Both the position numbers and the translations under genes were made by a program. From JBCAWW01 sp039024315 (GTDB lineage Bacteria > Bacteroidota > Bacteroidia > J057), in NCBI GenBank assembly GCA_039024315.1, contig JBCCQN010000210.1:1-14275 (forward strand): a DNA stretch of 14,275 nucleotides. Direction: 5' to 3'. A model generated the notes under the pieces. It ran no database searches. It saw nothing but the letters and a program-made list of their open reading frames with translations, and was not told the DNA's origin. Below are positions 1 through 6,710 of this stretch, piece after piece (position 1 is the first letter of the stretch; every line of letters begins with the position of its first letter).

Positions 1-506
1 ATCACGCGTTCGTCAGAGTAAGGAAGCTTCAACGTAGCCGCTTTGATTGGGTCAACATCGCCAATCAAGTCCGCTACGGTAACATCAGGGGTAGCAAGCT
101 TTTCGGTATAGCGTAAAGAGCGATGCACCCAGCGAATAGGTGTATCGTCGCCTTTCTCGGCAACAAGGTCCTTCGCAAAACGCGAAAGCGGAGAAAAAGG
201 ATCGTCCAAGATCTCGGATCCATCTACCGCAGGGATATATTCATCGAGTAAACCAGTCAATTGGCGCGCGATACGCGTTTTGGCCTGACCACGCAAACCC
301 AATAAGATGATATTGTGACGCGACAAAATAGCCCTTTGCAGATCCGGAATAACCGTCTCTTCGTACCCAATCACACCAGGGAAAATCGTTTCCTTGGCCT
401 GCATTTTTTTGATCAAGTTGTGGCGGAGTTCGTCTTTGACAGAACGAGGAGTGTATCCGGTCGCTTTTAGTTGACCGAAGGTTTTTATTTTGAGGAGTTC
501 AGACAT
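1..506 (-). CDS. AAA+ ATPase, MoxR / magnesium-chelatase ChlI-like, N-terminal part
   Basis: This gene runs off the left edge; 168 codons from its ATG are visible with no stop. Residues 70-77 read GLRGQAKT, a P-loop (Walker A) variant with Ala where most families have Gly before the Lys. It follows the hydrophobic strand HNIILL, as expected for the first beta strand of an AAA+ core. The stretch ATPDVTVADLIGDVDP (about 138-153) resembles the conserved segment after Walker A in MoxR/ChlI-type ATPases. Walker B, sensor and arginine-finger parts lie outside the window. Such ATPases usually remodel protein complexes, often with a von Willebrand factor A partner; that partner cannot be seen here. 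The start follows the toxin-gene stop by only three bases, so the gene is probably transcribed with the upstream toxin-antitoxin genes. No separate promoter was recognised. The family is fairly certain, the client is unknown. Confidence 0.85.
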   Translation of the reverse strand, partial: MSELLKIKTFGQLKATGYTPRSVKDELRHNLIKKMQAKETIFPGVIGYEETVIPDLQRAILSRHNIILLGLRGQAKTRIARQLTGLLDEYIPAVDGSEILDDPFSPLSRFAKDLVAEKGDDTPIRWVHRSLRYTEKLATPDVTVADLIGDVDPIKAATLKLPYSDERV

Positions 507-509
507 GCT

Positions 510-867
510 TTATTTGATGATGTGTTGACGGAGGTTTTCATTTCCGATAACAGTAAAAAAGCCTTTGAAGTGATATTGTTTTGTGAGGAGTAAAGTTTTT
601 AGGAATTCACCTGGTTGACTAGGCCTAAAGCTTTGCCAGCGAAAATAAATCACACCAGCTGATGGTTTATATCCTTCTCTAAATACTAGAGTTCCATAAT
701 CAGAATCGAAAGTCAATATTATTCGCTCTTCCTTAATTGCGATATCCATTACAGACTCATCATTAAATTCCTGGATGTTCCTTTGAAATTGAAATAATAT
801 CAAAGCCAGCTTCTGCAAGTACATTAACACTTGCATACGGAAAATTTTCATTCGCTAAGAATCTCAT
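510..867 (-). pseudogene. DUF5615 PIN-like toxin, frameshifted
   Basis: Starting at the ATG at 867-865, the reading frame gives MRFLANENFPYASVNVLAE and continues to ISKEHPGI, then hits TAA/TGA near 765. One base further on, the other frame continues NDESVMDIAIKEE, LTFDSDYG, SAGVIYFR and FFTVIGNENLRQHII to the stop at 510. Both halves match the DUF5615 (Mut7-C/PIN-like) toxin family, and removing one T in the run at 765-767 (minus-strand TTT) restores a protein of about 118 residues, the usual length. The family's first acidic motif, normally L-x-DEN, reads LANEN here, so a likely metal-binding Asp is replaced by Asn. The start overlaps the antitoxin stop by one base (TAATG), the usual coupling for such pairs. 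The longest open frame, from 851, has a spurious N-terminus because it enters from the wrong frame. Probably an inactivated RNase toxin; a base-call error at the T run is the main alternative. Confidence 0.8.
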
Positions 868-1103
868 TAGGCTGATTTCGGAACTGGAAGGAGAAGAATA
901 TCTTTCAAACCTTCATAAGCAAAAGCATATACCGCTTGTAAGTGGATCTGCTTAAGCGTAGGATGATTATCGAGAATTTGCTTTTCAGACCACCCATCAG
1001 CCAATCGCCCCAAAAGATAATCAACCGAGACTCTTGTGCCTTTTATTACAGGCTTACCAGCAAGAATATTTGAATCTGTATGTATATAGCTTTGCCAATC
1101 CAT
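867..1103 (-). CDS. DUF433 antitoxin (VapB-like)
   Basis: A 78-residue protein with the DUF433 pattern: an N-terminal HTDSNILAGKPVIKGTRVSV segment, then LLGRLADGWSEKQILDNHP and AYEGLKD. In this family the GKPxIxGTRI-like segment begins a winged-helix DNA-binding fold; these proteins are usually found with DUF5615 PIN-like toxins, bind and neutralise the toxin and probably repress their own promoter. The length matches the family. The stop codon overlaps the toxin ATG by one base, so translation is coupled. Unlike the toxin, this frame is intact. A promoter on the minus strand between 1104 and 1165 must exist if the gene is expressed, but no good Bacteroidota promoter was seen there. If the toxin is dead, this protein may persist as an orphan antitoxin or as a regulator of the downstream ATPase operon. 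Confidence 0.87.
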   Translation of the reverse strand: MDWQSYIHTDSNILAGKPVIKGTRVSVDYLLGRLADGWSEKQILDNHPTLKQIHLQAVYAFAYEGLKDILLLPVPKSA

Positions 1104-1109
1104 CTTTTG

Positions 1110-1117
1110 TAATTTTG
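1110..1117 (+). promoter_or_regulatory. Possible -7 box for the LuxE-like gene
   Basis: TAATTTTG matches the Bacteroidota -7 consensus TAnnTTTG and lies about 50 bases before the chosen ATG at 1166. The nearest upstream TTTG (1091-1094) is only 15 bases away rather than about 20, so only half of the promoter is supported. Confidence 0.3.
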
Positions 1118-1165
1118 CTGTTAACTAAGGTAAACGCTTTTGCGCTAAGGACAAAGCTTCCACTT

Positions 1166-2137
1166 ATGCCCGACTTTGCTGTAAACGACTTCTTAGAACG
1201 GATGTTCGCCGGCACCACAGACTTCGCACTTTTGCGCGATGAGCTCTGGGCTTGGCAGTATCAAAACAACCCGCTTTTGCAGGAGTACGCAGACGGCATT
1301 CAAGTCTCTGGTCCTACCTCTCTACCTATTTCCTTTTTTAAACACTTCAAGGTCCAAAGTGGTGACACTTGGCAGGCACAAACAATCTTCGAAAGTAGTG
1401 GTACCACCGGTCAAAGCCCTTCAAGGCACTATGTTCGCGATTTGAGGATCTATGAGCAGAGCTTGTTGGCAGGTTTTCATCACCGCTTCGCGGAACGCTC
1501 ATACAAAGTCCTCGCCCTGCTTCCTTCTTACTTAGAGCGCCAAACTTCCTCCTTGGTCTACATGACCAAACATTGGATAGAAACGTTCGGCTTGCCGGGC
1601 AGTGGCTTTTACCTCTACAATTTCGAAGAACTGAAAAAAGCCTTAGTCGAGGCCTCGGAGGCAGAGGAGCCTATTTTATTGATTGGGGTCGCTTTTGCTT
1701 TATTAGACTTCGTCGAACGCTTCCCCCTAAAGCTGCCAGCTGATACTATCATCATTGAGACGGGTGGTATGAAAGGTCGAAAGGAAGAAATTGTCCGCAC
1801 TGAGTTGCATCAGATATTGAGGGAGGGTTTTGGGGTTCCGCAGATTCATTCAGAGTACGGTATGACCGAACTTTTGAGTCAAGCCTATACCCGCGAAGAC
1901 GGGCGATTTGTTTGTCCTCCTTGGATGAAAGTCTTTACCACTGACATTCATCTCAACACCCTCTTGCAACCACTCGGCATTTCTGGTCGTCTGCATATTG
2001 TAGATTTAGCCAATATCCACTCTTGCGCCTTCATTGCAACAGATGATATTGGCAAAGTCTATGCAGATGGCAGTTTTGAAGTATTAGGAAGATTGGATAC
2101 CGCAGAAATGCGCGGATGCAGCCTTATGTATATTTAG
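1166..2137 (+). CDS. LuxE-like acyl-protein synthetase / acyl-adenylating enzyme
   Basis: The product (323 residues from this ATG) has the marks of an adenylate-forming enzyme related to LuxE (acyl-protein synthetase). Residues 77-84, SSGTTGQS, are the Gly/Ser/Thr-rich phosphate-binding motif. Residues 228-239, HSEYGMTELLSQ, are the YGxTE ATP-binding motif. Residues 291-296 (ATDDIG) and the following LGRLDTAEMRG form the hinge region. LuxE activates a fatty acid as acyl-AMP and passes it to a protein cysteine; here the real substrate is unknown. The frame stays open back to 1034, but that part overlaps the antitoxin gene on the other strand and has no family similarity, so ATG 1166 is preferred; a weak AAGGA lies at 1147-1151. 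The protein is shorter than typical acyl-CoA ligases (about 500-600) but normal for LuxE. A small cysteine-rich gene follows after 12 bases and is probably in the same operon. Confidence 0.82.
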   Translation: MPDFAVNDFLERMFAGTTDFALLRDELWAWQYQNNPLLQEYADGIQVSGPTSLPISFFKHFKVQSGDTWQAQTIFESSGTTGQSPSRHYVRDLRIYEQSLLAGFHHRFAERSYKVLALLPSYLERQTSSLVYMTKHWIETFGLPGSGFYLYNFEELKKALVEASEAEEPILLIGVAFALLDFVERFPLKLPADTIIIETGGMKGRKEEIVRTELHQILREGFGVPQIHSEYGMTELLSQAYTREDGRFVCPPWMKVFTTDIHLNTLLQPLGISGRLHIVDLANIHSCAFIATDDIGKVYADGSFEVLGRLDTAEMRGCSLMYI

Positions 2138-2149
2138 CTGTCTATAAGA

Positions 2150-2332
2150 ATGAAAACGATGTGGCCACATTCCCTCTGTGCGCAATGCAAGTACCTCCGC
2201 ACGACTCAAAATCGTCGAGGCAGCACCTTTTGGATGTGTGGACGCAGCAAAGAAGACCCTCGATTTCCTAAATATCCGCCCCAACCTGTGGGAAGATGTT
2301 CAGGATTTGAGAAAGCAGCGATGGAAAAATGA
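2150..2332 (+). CDS. Small four-cysteine protein, possible zinc-binding
   Basis: Sixty residues with CAQC near the N-terminus, a single Cys in FWMCGRS and another in PVGRCSGFE. The part DPRFPKYPPQPVGRC resembles a pattern found in small conserved bacterial proteins of unknown function, in which four cysteines could bind one zinc ion; this family recall is from memory. The spacing, C-x2-C then C-x(about 20)-C, suits a zinc-ribbon-like fold. There is no signal peptide or membrane segment, so it is probably cytoplasmic. It starts 12 bases after the LuxE-like gene and is likely co-transcribed. The ATG at 2159 is an alternative start that would drop three residues without touching the cysteines. 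The function is unknown. Confidence 0.7.
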   Translation: MKTMWPHSLCAQCKYLRTTQNRRGSTFWMCGRSKEDPRFPKYPPQPVGRCSGFEKAAMEK

Positions 2333-2426
2333 ATTGTTGAATTATTGAAGTTTTGAATTGTTGAGTACATGCATTCTCTCCATAGAGCTTATTCAACAAC
2401 TCAATCATGCAAGCCCTCAACAATTA
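2331..2426. repeat. Clustered direct and inverted GAATTGTTGA repeats
   Basis: GAATTGTTGA occurs at 2331-2340 and again at 2355-2364. Its inverted form occurs at 2391-2399 (ATTCAACAA, matching 2334-2342) and at 2416-2425 (CTCAACAATT, a perfect 10-base inverted match to 2356-2365). The four copies could form nested stems in RNA or act as binding sites. They sit between the small Cys gene and the ankyrin gene, where no standard terminator or promoter was found. No run of T follows, so an intrinsic terminator is not supported. Confidence 0.55.
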
Positions 2427-2461
2427 ATAGTAACTTATAGCAAATAGCCCGTCTCAATTAT

Positions 2462-5400
2462 ATGCGTTATCTCCGATCATTATTTGTTTTAGGAGGTTTA
2501 TTTTTAAGCCTCAATGTTCTTGCTACCACTCATCGTGGCACGGCTGCCATCCGAGATTGGACGCCGGCCAATGGTGAAAGTGGACCAGAAATAGAAAGTC
2601 TTACCCTCAAGTGGACTTTCAGCGACAGCAAAGGTGAACCAGAGCAACTCTTTTTCATGCAATGGTACCTCGGTCGCGATTATTATGTTGATGGCAAACG
2701 CATTGCCATATCTGAGCTAGGCAGATCGATTGATCGTCTGAGCTTTTCAACTTTGGTCTTAGAAGCAGACCTTTATGCTGACGATCGCAAAGTCAGTACC
2801 CTCCGTTTTGATATGGGTGCAACCCCTCCACACGGTGGCAATTGGGGTCCTGAGATCCAATATGAATGGAGTCTCCGCAAAATGTTTCCGCGACTCTCTG
2901 CTGGCGAAGCCGCCGATGCCTTTGAGATCGCAGATCTAGAATTGAAAAATCTCCGCATCCGCGAAGTGATCTTTGGCGGCGAACGCCAGATCCTTGCCGA
3001 TGCCAATATCAGCAAAGCAGCGCCTCGCGAACGCGAAACTTCTCGCTTTAGCGAGCCTGAGCCTAGTGCTCCAACCACAACTACTTCTAGTCCAAATGTT
3101 GAGTTTGGCGAAGGCTGGGAAACGAGCTCTGAAGAGCCAGAACCAGAGTATTCAGCCAGCAATGAGGCGAGTGCTGGCGAATATGATGAGCTGATCGCAA
3201 AAGGCGATGCCGCCATGGAGATCTATGATTTTGACGGGGCCAAGAGCTATTACGAAGAAGCACGGACACTTGCTCCTAGTCGTTCCGTTGCAAACGAAAA
3301 AATAGAAGAGGTTGAAAAAATCCTTGGCCAAAGAGATGCTTACAGCGCTTTGGTACAAGTCCTCAAGCAAGGCTATCAGCGCGACTTGATGGAAGCCGAT
3401 CGCGAAAAAGAAGCATCCCTCAAATTAGCCCTTGATGCCACAGACCAAGACGCAGAAGCCTGTGCTTTTGAGCGCTTTCAATGGTACAGTTGCCGTTCTA
3501 ATGAGCTAGGCGAGCGTTTACGTAAGGCTTCTCTAGAAGCGCGCCTCCGCATCTACGAGCCAGAAAAGGCTCCTAGTGCTACGCTTGACTGCTCTGATGC
3601 CCCTTGTAAAGCAGACGATGCCTCTGCCCCCATTCAGTCTAATCCCGACTATGTGTCCTTGGTCAATCGCAAATACAAGCTTTACGAAATCAGTAAAGAG
3701 GAAGCCTTTCTCCGTCGTAGCCAAGAGCTTTTGGGTAAGGCCCAAGAGGAACAACCCAAAAATGCTGATGTATGGGTGATGACCGCCCGTTTTGTGGATT
3801 CTCCTATCGAGGCACTGCCTTATCTCAACAAAGCACTGGAGATAGAGCCTGATAATGAAGATGCGCTTCGTCTCCGTAATAGTTTGCAAGACAAATTACT
3901 CGAAGCAATTGAAACCGAAATCGCCGAAGGCAAAAGTGTCCTCCTCAAAGAGTCTATCAGCAAAGGCTTGATCGACGCTAGTACCGAAATCAATGGTAAA
4001 AGCCTCATGGCTACAGCCATCGCCGGTGAGCAAATTCAGTTGATCGCAGAATTGTTAGCGGGCACTGAGAATATGCGTTCCGCCGAAGGCGGCCCCGCCC
4101 AAACATGGCTATTTGAAGCAGCTCGCCAAAACAAACCTAAGTCGGCAGCAGCTTTGATTGCCCGTGGTGCTCGCTTTGATATGACTGACGAGCAAGAAGA
4201 AACCCCATTGCTTACAGCCACTCGCTCGGGTTCAAAAGAAGTGCTCAGATTATTTCTAAAAGACGCTGATGAGTCGATTGATGTCTCCGAAGCGATGCTG
4301 ATCGCATATCGCGATGGTGAGATGGAATTGCTCGAACTCTTCATTGGTTCAGGGGCCAAAGCAGATCCTCGTGATGATAAGGGCAATACTTTATTGATGA
4401 AGGCAATCGAAGAAAACGATAGCAAAATCACGGCCCTTATGCTCAGAAGTGGAGCTGATGTCAATGCTACTAATGGAGAAGGTGCTACAGCGCTCGCTAT
4501 TGCGGGAGACAAGCAAAATGTCGAAATCACTAAGCAGCTGTTTAGCGAAGGAGCAGATCCGGAAGAAGCGCTCAAATATCTTTCTGCCGAAGCAGATGAT
4601 GACGCCAATTGGTTGGCCGGCCAGCTCTTTACTTATGCCCTAGAAAATGATCTCAATGAGCAGGTGCAGATGAGTTTGCGCTATGATCCGGAGTTACCCC
4701 TGCGTCAGCATCCAAGTGGAGATTCATACCTGACCTATGCCTTGAAAAACCAGCGCTGGGAATTAGCGGTAGCGATGTTGGAGACAGCTCAGTTGCCCAT
4801 AGATAAGCCAGTTGATGGTGAAAATATTCTGTTTAGTGCTGTTGAAGCCAAAGCAGTACCGGTAGTGGAGGCTTTGATGCAGCAAGATGCTATCGACCTC
4901 TCCCAAACCAATAAAAATGGTTACTCAGCCCTACATTTGGCCGTAGATCAGCGTAATCTGGAGCTGGTGAAAGTCTTAGCCGAAGGTGGGCACCCGCTAG
5001 AAGCAATGGACCCAAGAGGTAATACCCCCTTGCACAGGGCGCTCGAAGCCGGACAAAACGAAATTGCGGAATACCTCGCTGGCCAAGATTATCAATACAC
5101 CGAACTAAACCGTCGCGGTCAGCACCCTATCCACCAAGCGATTAGAGAAAAACAAAACCAAGTAGTAGAAAATCTTATCGATAATGGTACCGACATCAAT
5201 GTCCTTGGTGAGTCCAATATGACTCCTTTGCATTATGCTGCAGAAGAGATCAACTACGATGTGGCGCGAAGCTTGGTAGAAGCGGGGGCAGATATGGGTA
5301 TTAGGGATTCTTTTGGTCGTACTCCTTACAAGATTGCTCGTGATCGTGGCGCAGACGAGCGGATGAAAGAATTGCTTAAACCAGAATTGCGGGATCGGAT

Positions 5401-5527
5401 TCCCGAAGTGAATCTACCAGATGTCAAAATGCCTGACGTTAAGTTGCCCAAAATCTTCCGTCGTGGTGGAGAGACTAGTGAGGTAGATGAATCCGACTCA
5501 GAGGGTTCAGAAGACGATAACAATTAG
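2462..5527 (+). CDS. Exported TPR/ankyrin-repeat protein
   Basis: A 1021-residue protein. Residues 1-21 form a signal peptide (MRYLRSLFVLGGLFLSLNVLA). Residues about 25-185 form a beta-rich domain I cannot name. A Ser/Glu/Pro/Thr-rich linker covers about 190-238. TPR-like helices occur at about 240-290 (YDFDGAKSYYEEARTLAPS) and 400-480 (ALPYLNKALEIEPDNEDAL). From about 510 to 972 there are roughly a dozen ankyrin repeats, clearest at 640-668 (GNTLLMKAIE, SGADVNA), 817-845 (GYSALHLAVDQ), 852-870 (GNTPLHRALEAG) and 918-945 (TPLHYAAEE, EAGADM). The C-terminus has three tandem five-residue units, VNLPD, VKMPD and VKLPK (983-997), then an acidic Ser/Glu/Asp tail. It probably acts as a protein-binding scaffold in the periplasm or at the cell envelope; the partner is unknown. 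There is no T9SS sorting domain. It ends at a strong terminator and appears to be a single-gene unit. Confidence 0.88.
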   Translation: MRYLRSLFVLGGLFLSLNVLATTHRGTAAIRDWTPANGESGPEIESLTLKWTFSDSKGEPEQLFFMQWYLGRDYYVDGKRIAISELGRSIDRLSFSTLVLEADLYADDRKVSTLRFDMGATPPHGGNWGPEIQYEWSLRKMFPRLSAGEAADAFEIADLELKNLRIREVIFGGERQILADANISKAAPRERETSRFSEPEPSAPTTTTSSPNVEFGEGWETSSEEPEPEYSASNEASAGEYDELIAKGDAAMEIYDFDGAKSYYEEARTLAPSRSVANEKIEEVEKILGQRDAYSALVQVLKQGYQRDLMEADREKEASLKLALDATDQDAEACAFERFQWYSCRSNELGERLRKASLEARLRIYEPEKAPSATLDCSDAPCKADDASAPIQSNPDYVSLVNRKYKLYEISKEEAFLRRSQELLGKAQEEQPKNADVWVMTARFVDSPIEALPYLNKALEIEPDNEDALRLRNSLQDKLLEAIETEIAEGKSVLLKESISKGLIDASTEINGKSLMATAIAGEQIQLIAELLAGTENMRSAEGGPAQTWLFEAARQNKPKSAAALIARGARFDMTDEQEETPLLTATRSGSKEVLRLFLKDADESIDVSEAMLIAYRDGEMELLELFIGSGAKADPRDDKGNTLLMKAIEENDSKITALMLRSGADVNATNGEGATALAIAGDKQNVEITKQLFSEGADPEEALKYLSAEADDDANWLAGQLFTYALENDLNEQVQMSLRYDPELPLRQHPSGDSYLTYALKNQRWELAVAMLETAQLPIDKPVDGENILFSAVEAKAVPVVEALMQQDAIDLSQTNKNGYSALHLAVDQRNLELVKVLAEGGHPLEAMDPRGNTPLHRALEAGQNEIAEYLAGQDYQYTELNRRGQHPIHQAIREKQNQVVENLIDNGTDINVLGESNMTPLHYAAEEINYDVARSLVEAGADMGIRDSFGRTPYKIARDRGADERMKELLKPELRDRIPEVNLPDVKMPDVKLPKIFRRGGETSEVDESDSEGSEDDNN

Positions 5528-5552
5528 TCCTTGGCTACAAAAAGTAAATATA

Positions 5553-5578
5553 GGCTGTCTTTCGGGGCAGCCTTTTTT
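5553..5578 (+). terminator. Intrinsic terminator of the ankyrin gene
   Basis: GGCTGTC pairs with GGGGCAGCC to give five Watson-Crick pairs plus a T-G and C-G extension, with a short TTCG-containing loop, followed by six T. It starts 25 bases after the ankyrin stop. The T run overlaps the stop codon of the convergent FIST gene (5577-5579). In the other direction the downstream sequence is less T-rich, so it mainly serves the plus strand. Confidence 0.85.
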
Positions 5579-6710
5579 ATATCTCCAACACACCCAAAAC
5601 CGCGGTTTTGTTGTAAAACTCAAGAAATTCTTGGCCAAAATTGGCGATTTCGCCCAAAGTAAGCGCGCCTAGCAAAGGGGTAGATTCGTCATAAACCGCT
5701 TCTAATTCACGATAAAACTCATCTTCCATAAAAAGTACGCGAGAGATACAGTCTATAAAAAGATGAGTTTGGGCTTTGCTCCCTTCGGGGAACGAATATT
5801 CTCCCAGGGCGCGCGCTTTCGAAGCGGCAAAAACCAGAGAAGTGGTTTGACCCTTCAGGATATAGACATAGCTGTCTTGGGGCACCTCTCCTACGCACAC
5901 CAAACCGCCTTCTTCATTCACCACGATGGGATCTCGAACAATCTTCTCGTCTCCTAGGCGATTGATCCCAAAAGGATATCCCTTTGCGATTGCGAAAAAA
6001 TTGTCATCGCTAAAAACCTGACCAGAAGCTTTTTCTACCACTTCCTTGTACACCTCAAAAGCGGTTTGCCCGTCCAATTTTTGTATGATCGTCCGATCTG
6101 ATTGGGTGACTTTATAAGGCCCACTGATATTTTCCCAGCCGTGCTGAACGCCTATGCCGCTCTCTACATCCAGCAAACCAATGATGGCACAATCTTCCAG
6201 CATACCCTCGGGGGTAAACAAACAAGGCCCTTGTTCAAAACTCAGGGAACCTGCGCCGCCCCCAATATAGTTACAGTCTAGCCCAAAGGCGATGAAAACT
6301 CCTTCGATCAAAGAAGCAATCCGACTCGACAAACCATCTACAAATATCATCATGGTCTTGGCCTCCTTGCGGTCGGGAATTTGCTCTCCTACCGCAAAAG
6401 AAAAATCTATACTCTCATCACTGAGCCCTTTGATGATATGTAAGTCTGGTTTGCTAGAAAGGGTCGCAACGATACTTCCTTTTTGATACTTTTCTTTCGT
6501 ATAGATGATTTCCGGAAAAACGCCCCCAATGACGGGAATAGAAAGCTGGGCGAGGATTGGATCTATGCTTTCGGGCGTAAATCCGTTTGCATCGCAAGCT
6601 AATATCAAAAGCCCTTCTACCTGATCGGTTGCTAAGGCCTGTTTTAATAGACTTTGAAAGCCTGCGACACTACCGCTATCATCAAGAAAAATATTCATAA
6701 AAAAACTCAT
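5577..6710 (-). CDS. FIST sensory-domain protein
   Basis: A 377-residue protein with FIST N-terminal (about 27-215) and FIST C-terminal (about 216-360) domains and nothing else. Visible marks are SIPVIGGVFPEII near the N-terminus, YIGGGAGSL at 148-156, GIGVQHGWENISGPYKVT (185-202), and the C-terminal GALTLGEIANFGQEFLEFYN (348-367), which is the family's ending with GE and N motifs. FIST domains are ligand sensors; some characterised ones bind heme and nitric oxide (NosP), others are proposed to bind small molecules. No kinase, cyclase or methyl-accepting domain is fused here, so it would need a partner, which is not evident in the window. The frame is open to 6758 but the first 16 residues have no family match, and ATG 6710 (MSFFMNIFLDD) or 6698 is more likely. 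No signal peptide: cytoplasmic. The gene upstream is 267 bases away across a repeat-bearing gap, so co-transcription is uncertain. Confidence 0.87.
   Translation of the reverse strand: MSFFMNIFLDDSGSVAGFQSLLKQALATDQVEGLLILACDANGFTPESIDPILAQLSIPVIGGVFPEIIYTKEKYQKGSIVATLSSKPDLHIIKGLSDESIDFSFAVGEQIPDRKEAKTMMIFVDGLSSRIASLIEGVFIAFGLDCNYIGGGAGSLSFEQGPCLFTPEGMLEDCAIIGLLDVESGIGVQHGWENISGPYKVTQSDRTIIQKLDGQTAFEVYKEVVEKASGQVFSDDNFFAIAKGYPFGINRLGDEKIVRDPIVVNEEGGLVCVGEVPQDSYVYILKGQTTSLVFAASKARALGEYSFPEGSKAQTHLFIDCISRVLFMEDEFYRELEAVYDESTPLLGALTLGEIANFGQEFLEFYNKTAVLGVLEI

Noticed and set aside
510..851. Intact 113-residue open frame as the toxin
   Set aside because: Its first 25 or so residues come from the wrong frame; the recognisable toxin start (MRFLANENF) lies in the neighbouring frame from 867.
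1034..1165. N-terminal extension of the LuxE-like frame to ATG 1034
   Set aside because: It overlaps the antitoxin gene on the other strand, has no LuxE-family character, and the family length is met from 1166.
4036..4608. 190-residue open frame on the minus strand inside the ankyrin gene
   Set aside because: Ser/Ala/Leu-rich composition from the antisense of a repeat-rich gene; no domain or start signal.
2462..5527. Ankyrin protein as a host-directed effector
   Set aside because: Ankyrin repeats alone do not show this; the protein has a plain signal peptide, no T9SS domain, and nothing nearby indicates host association.
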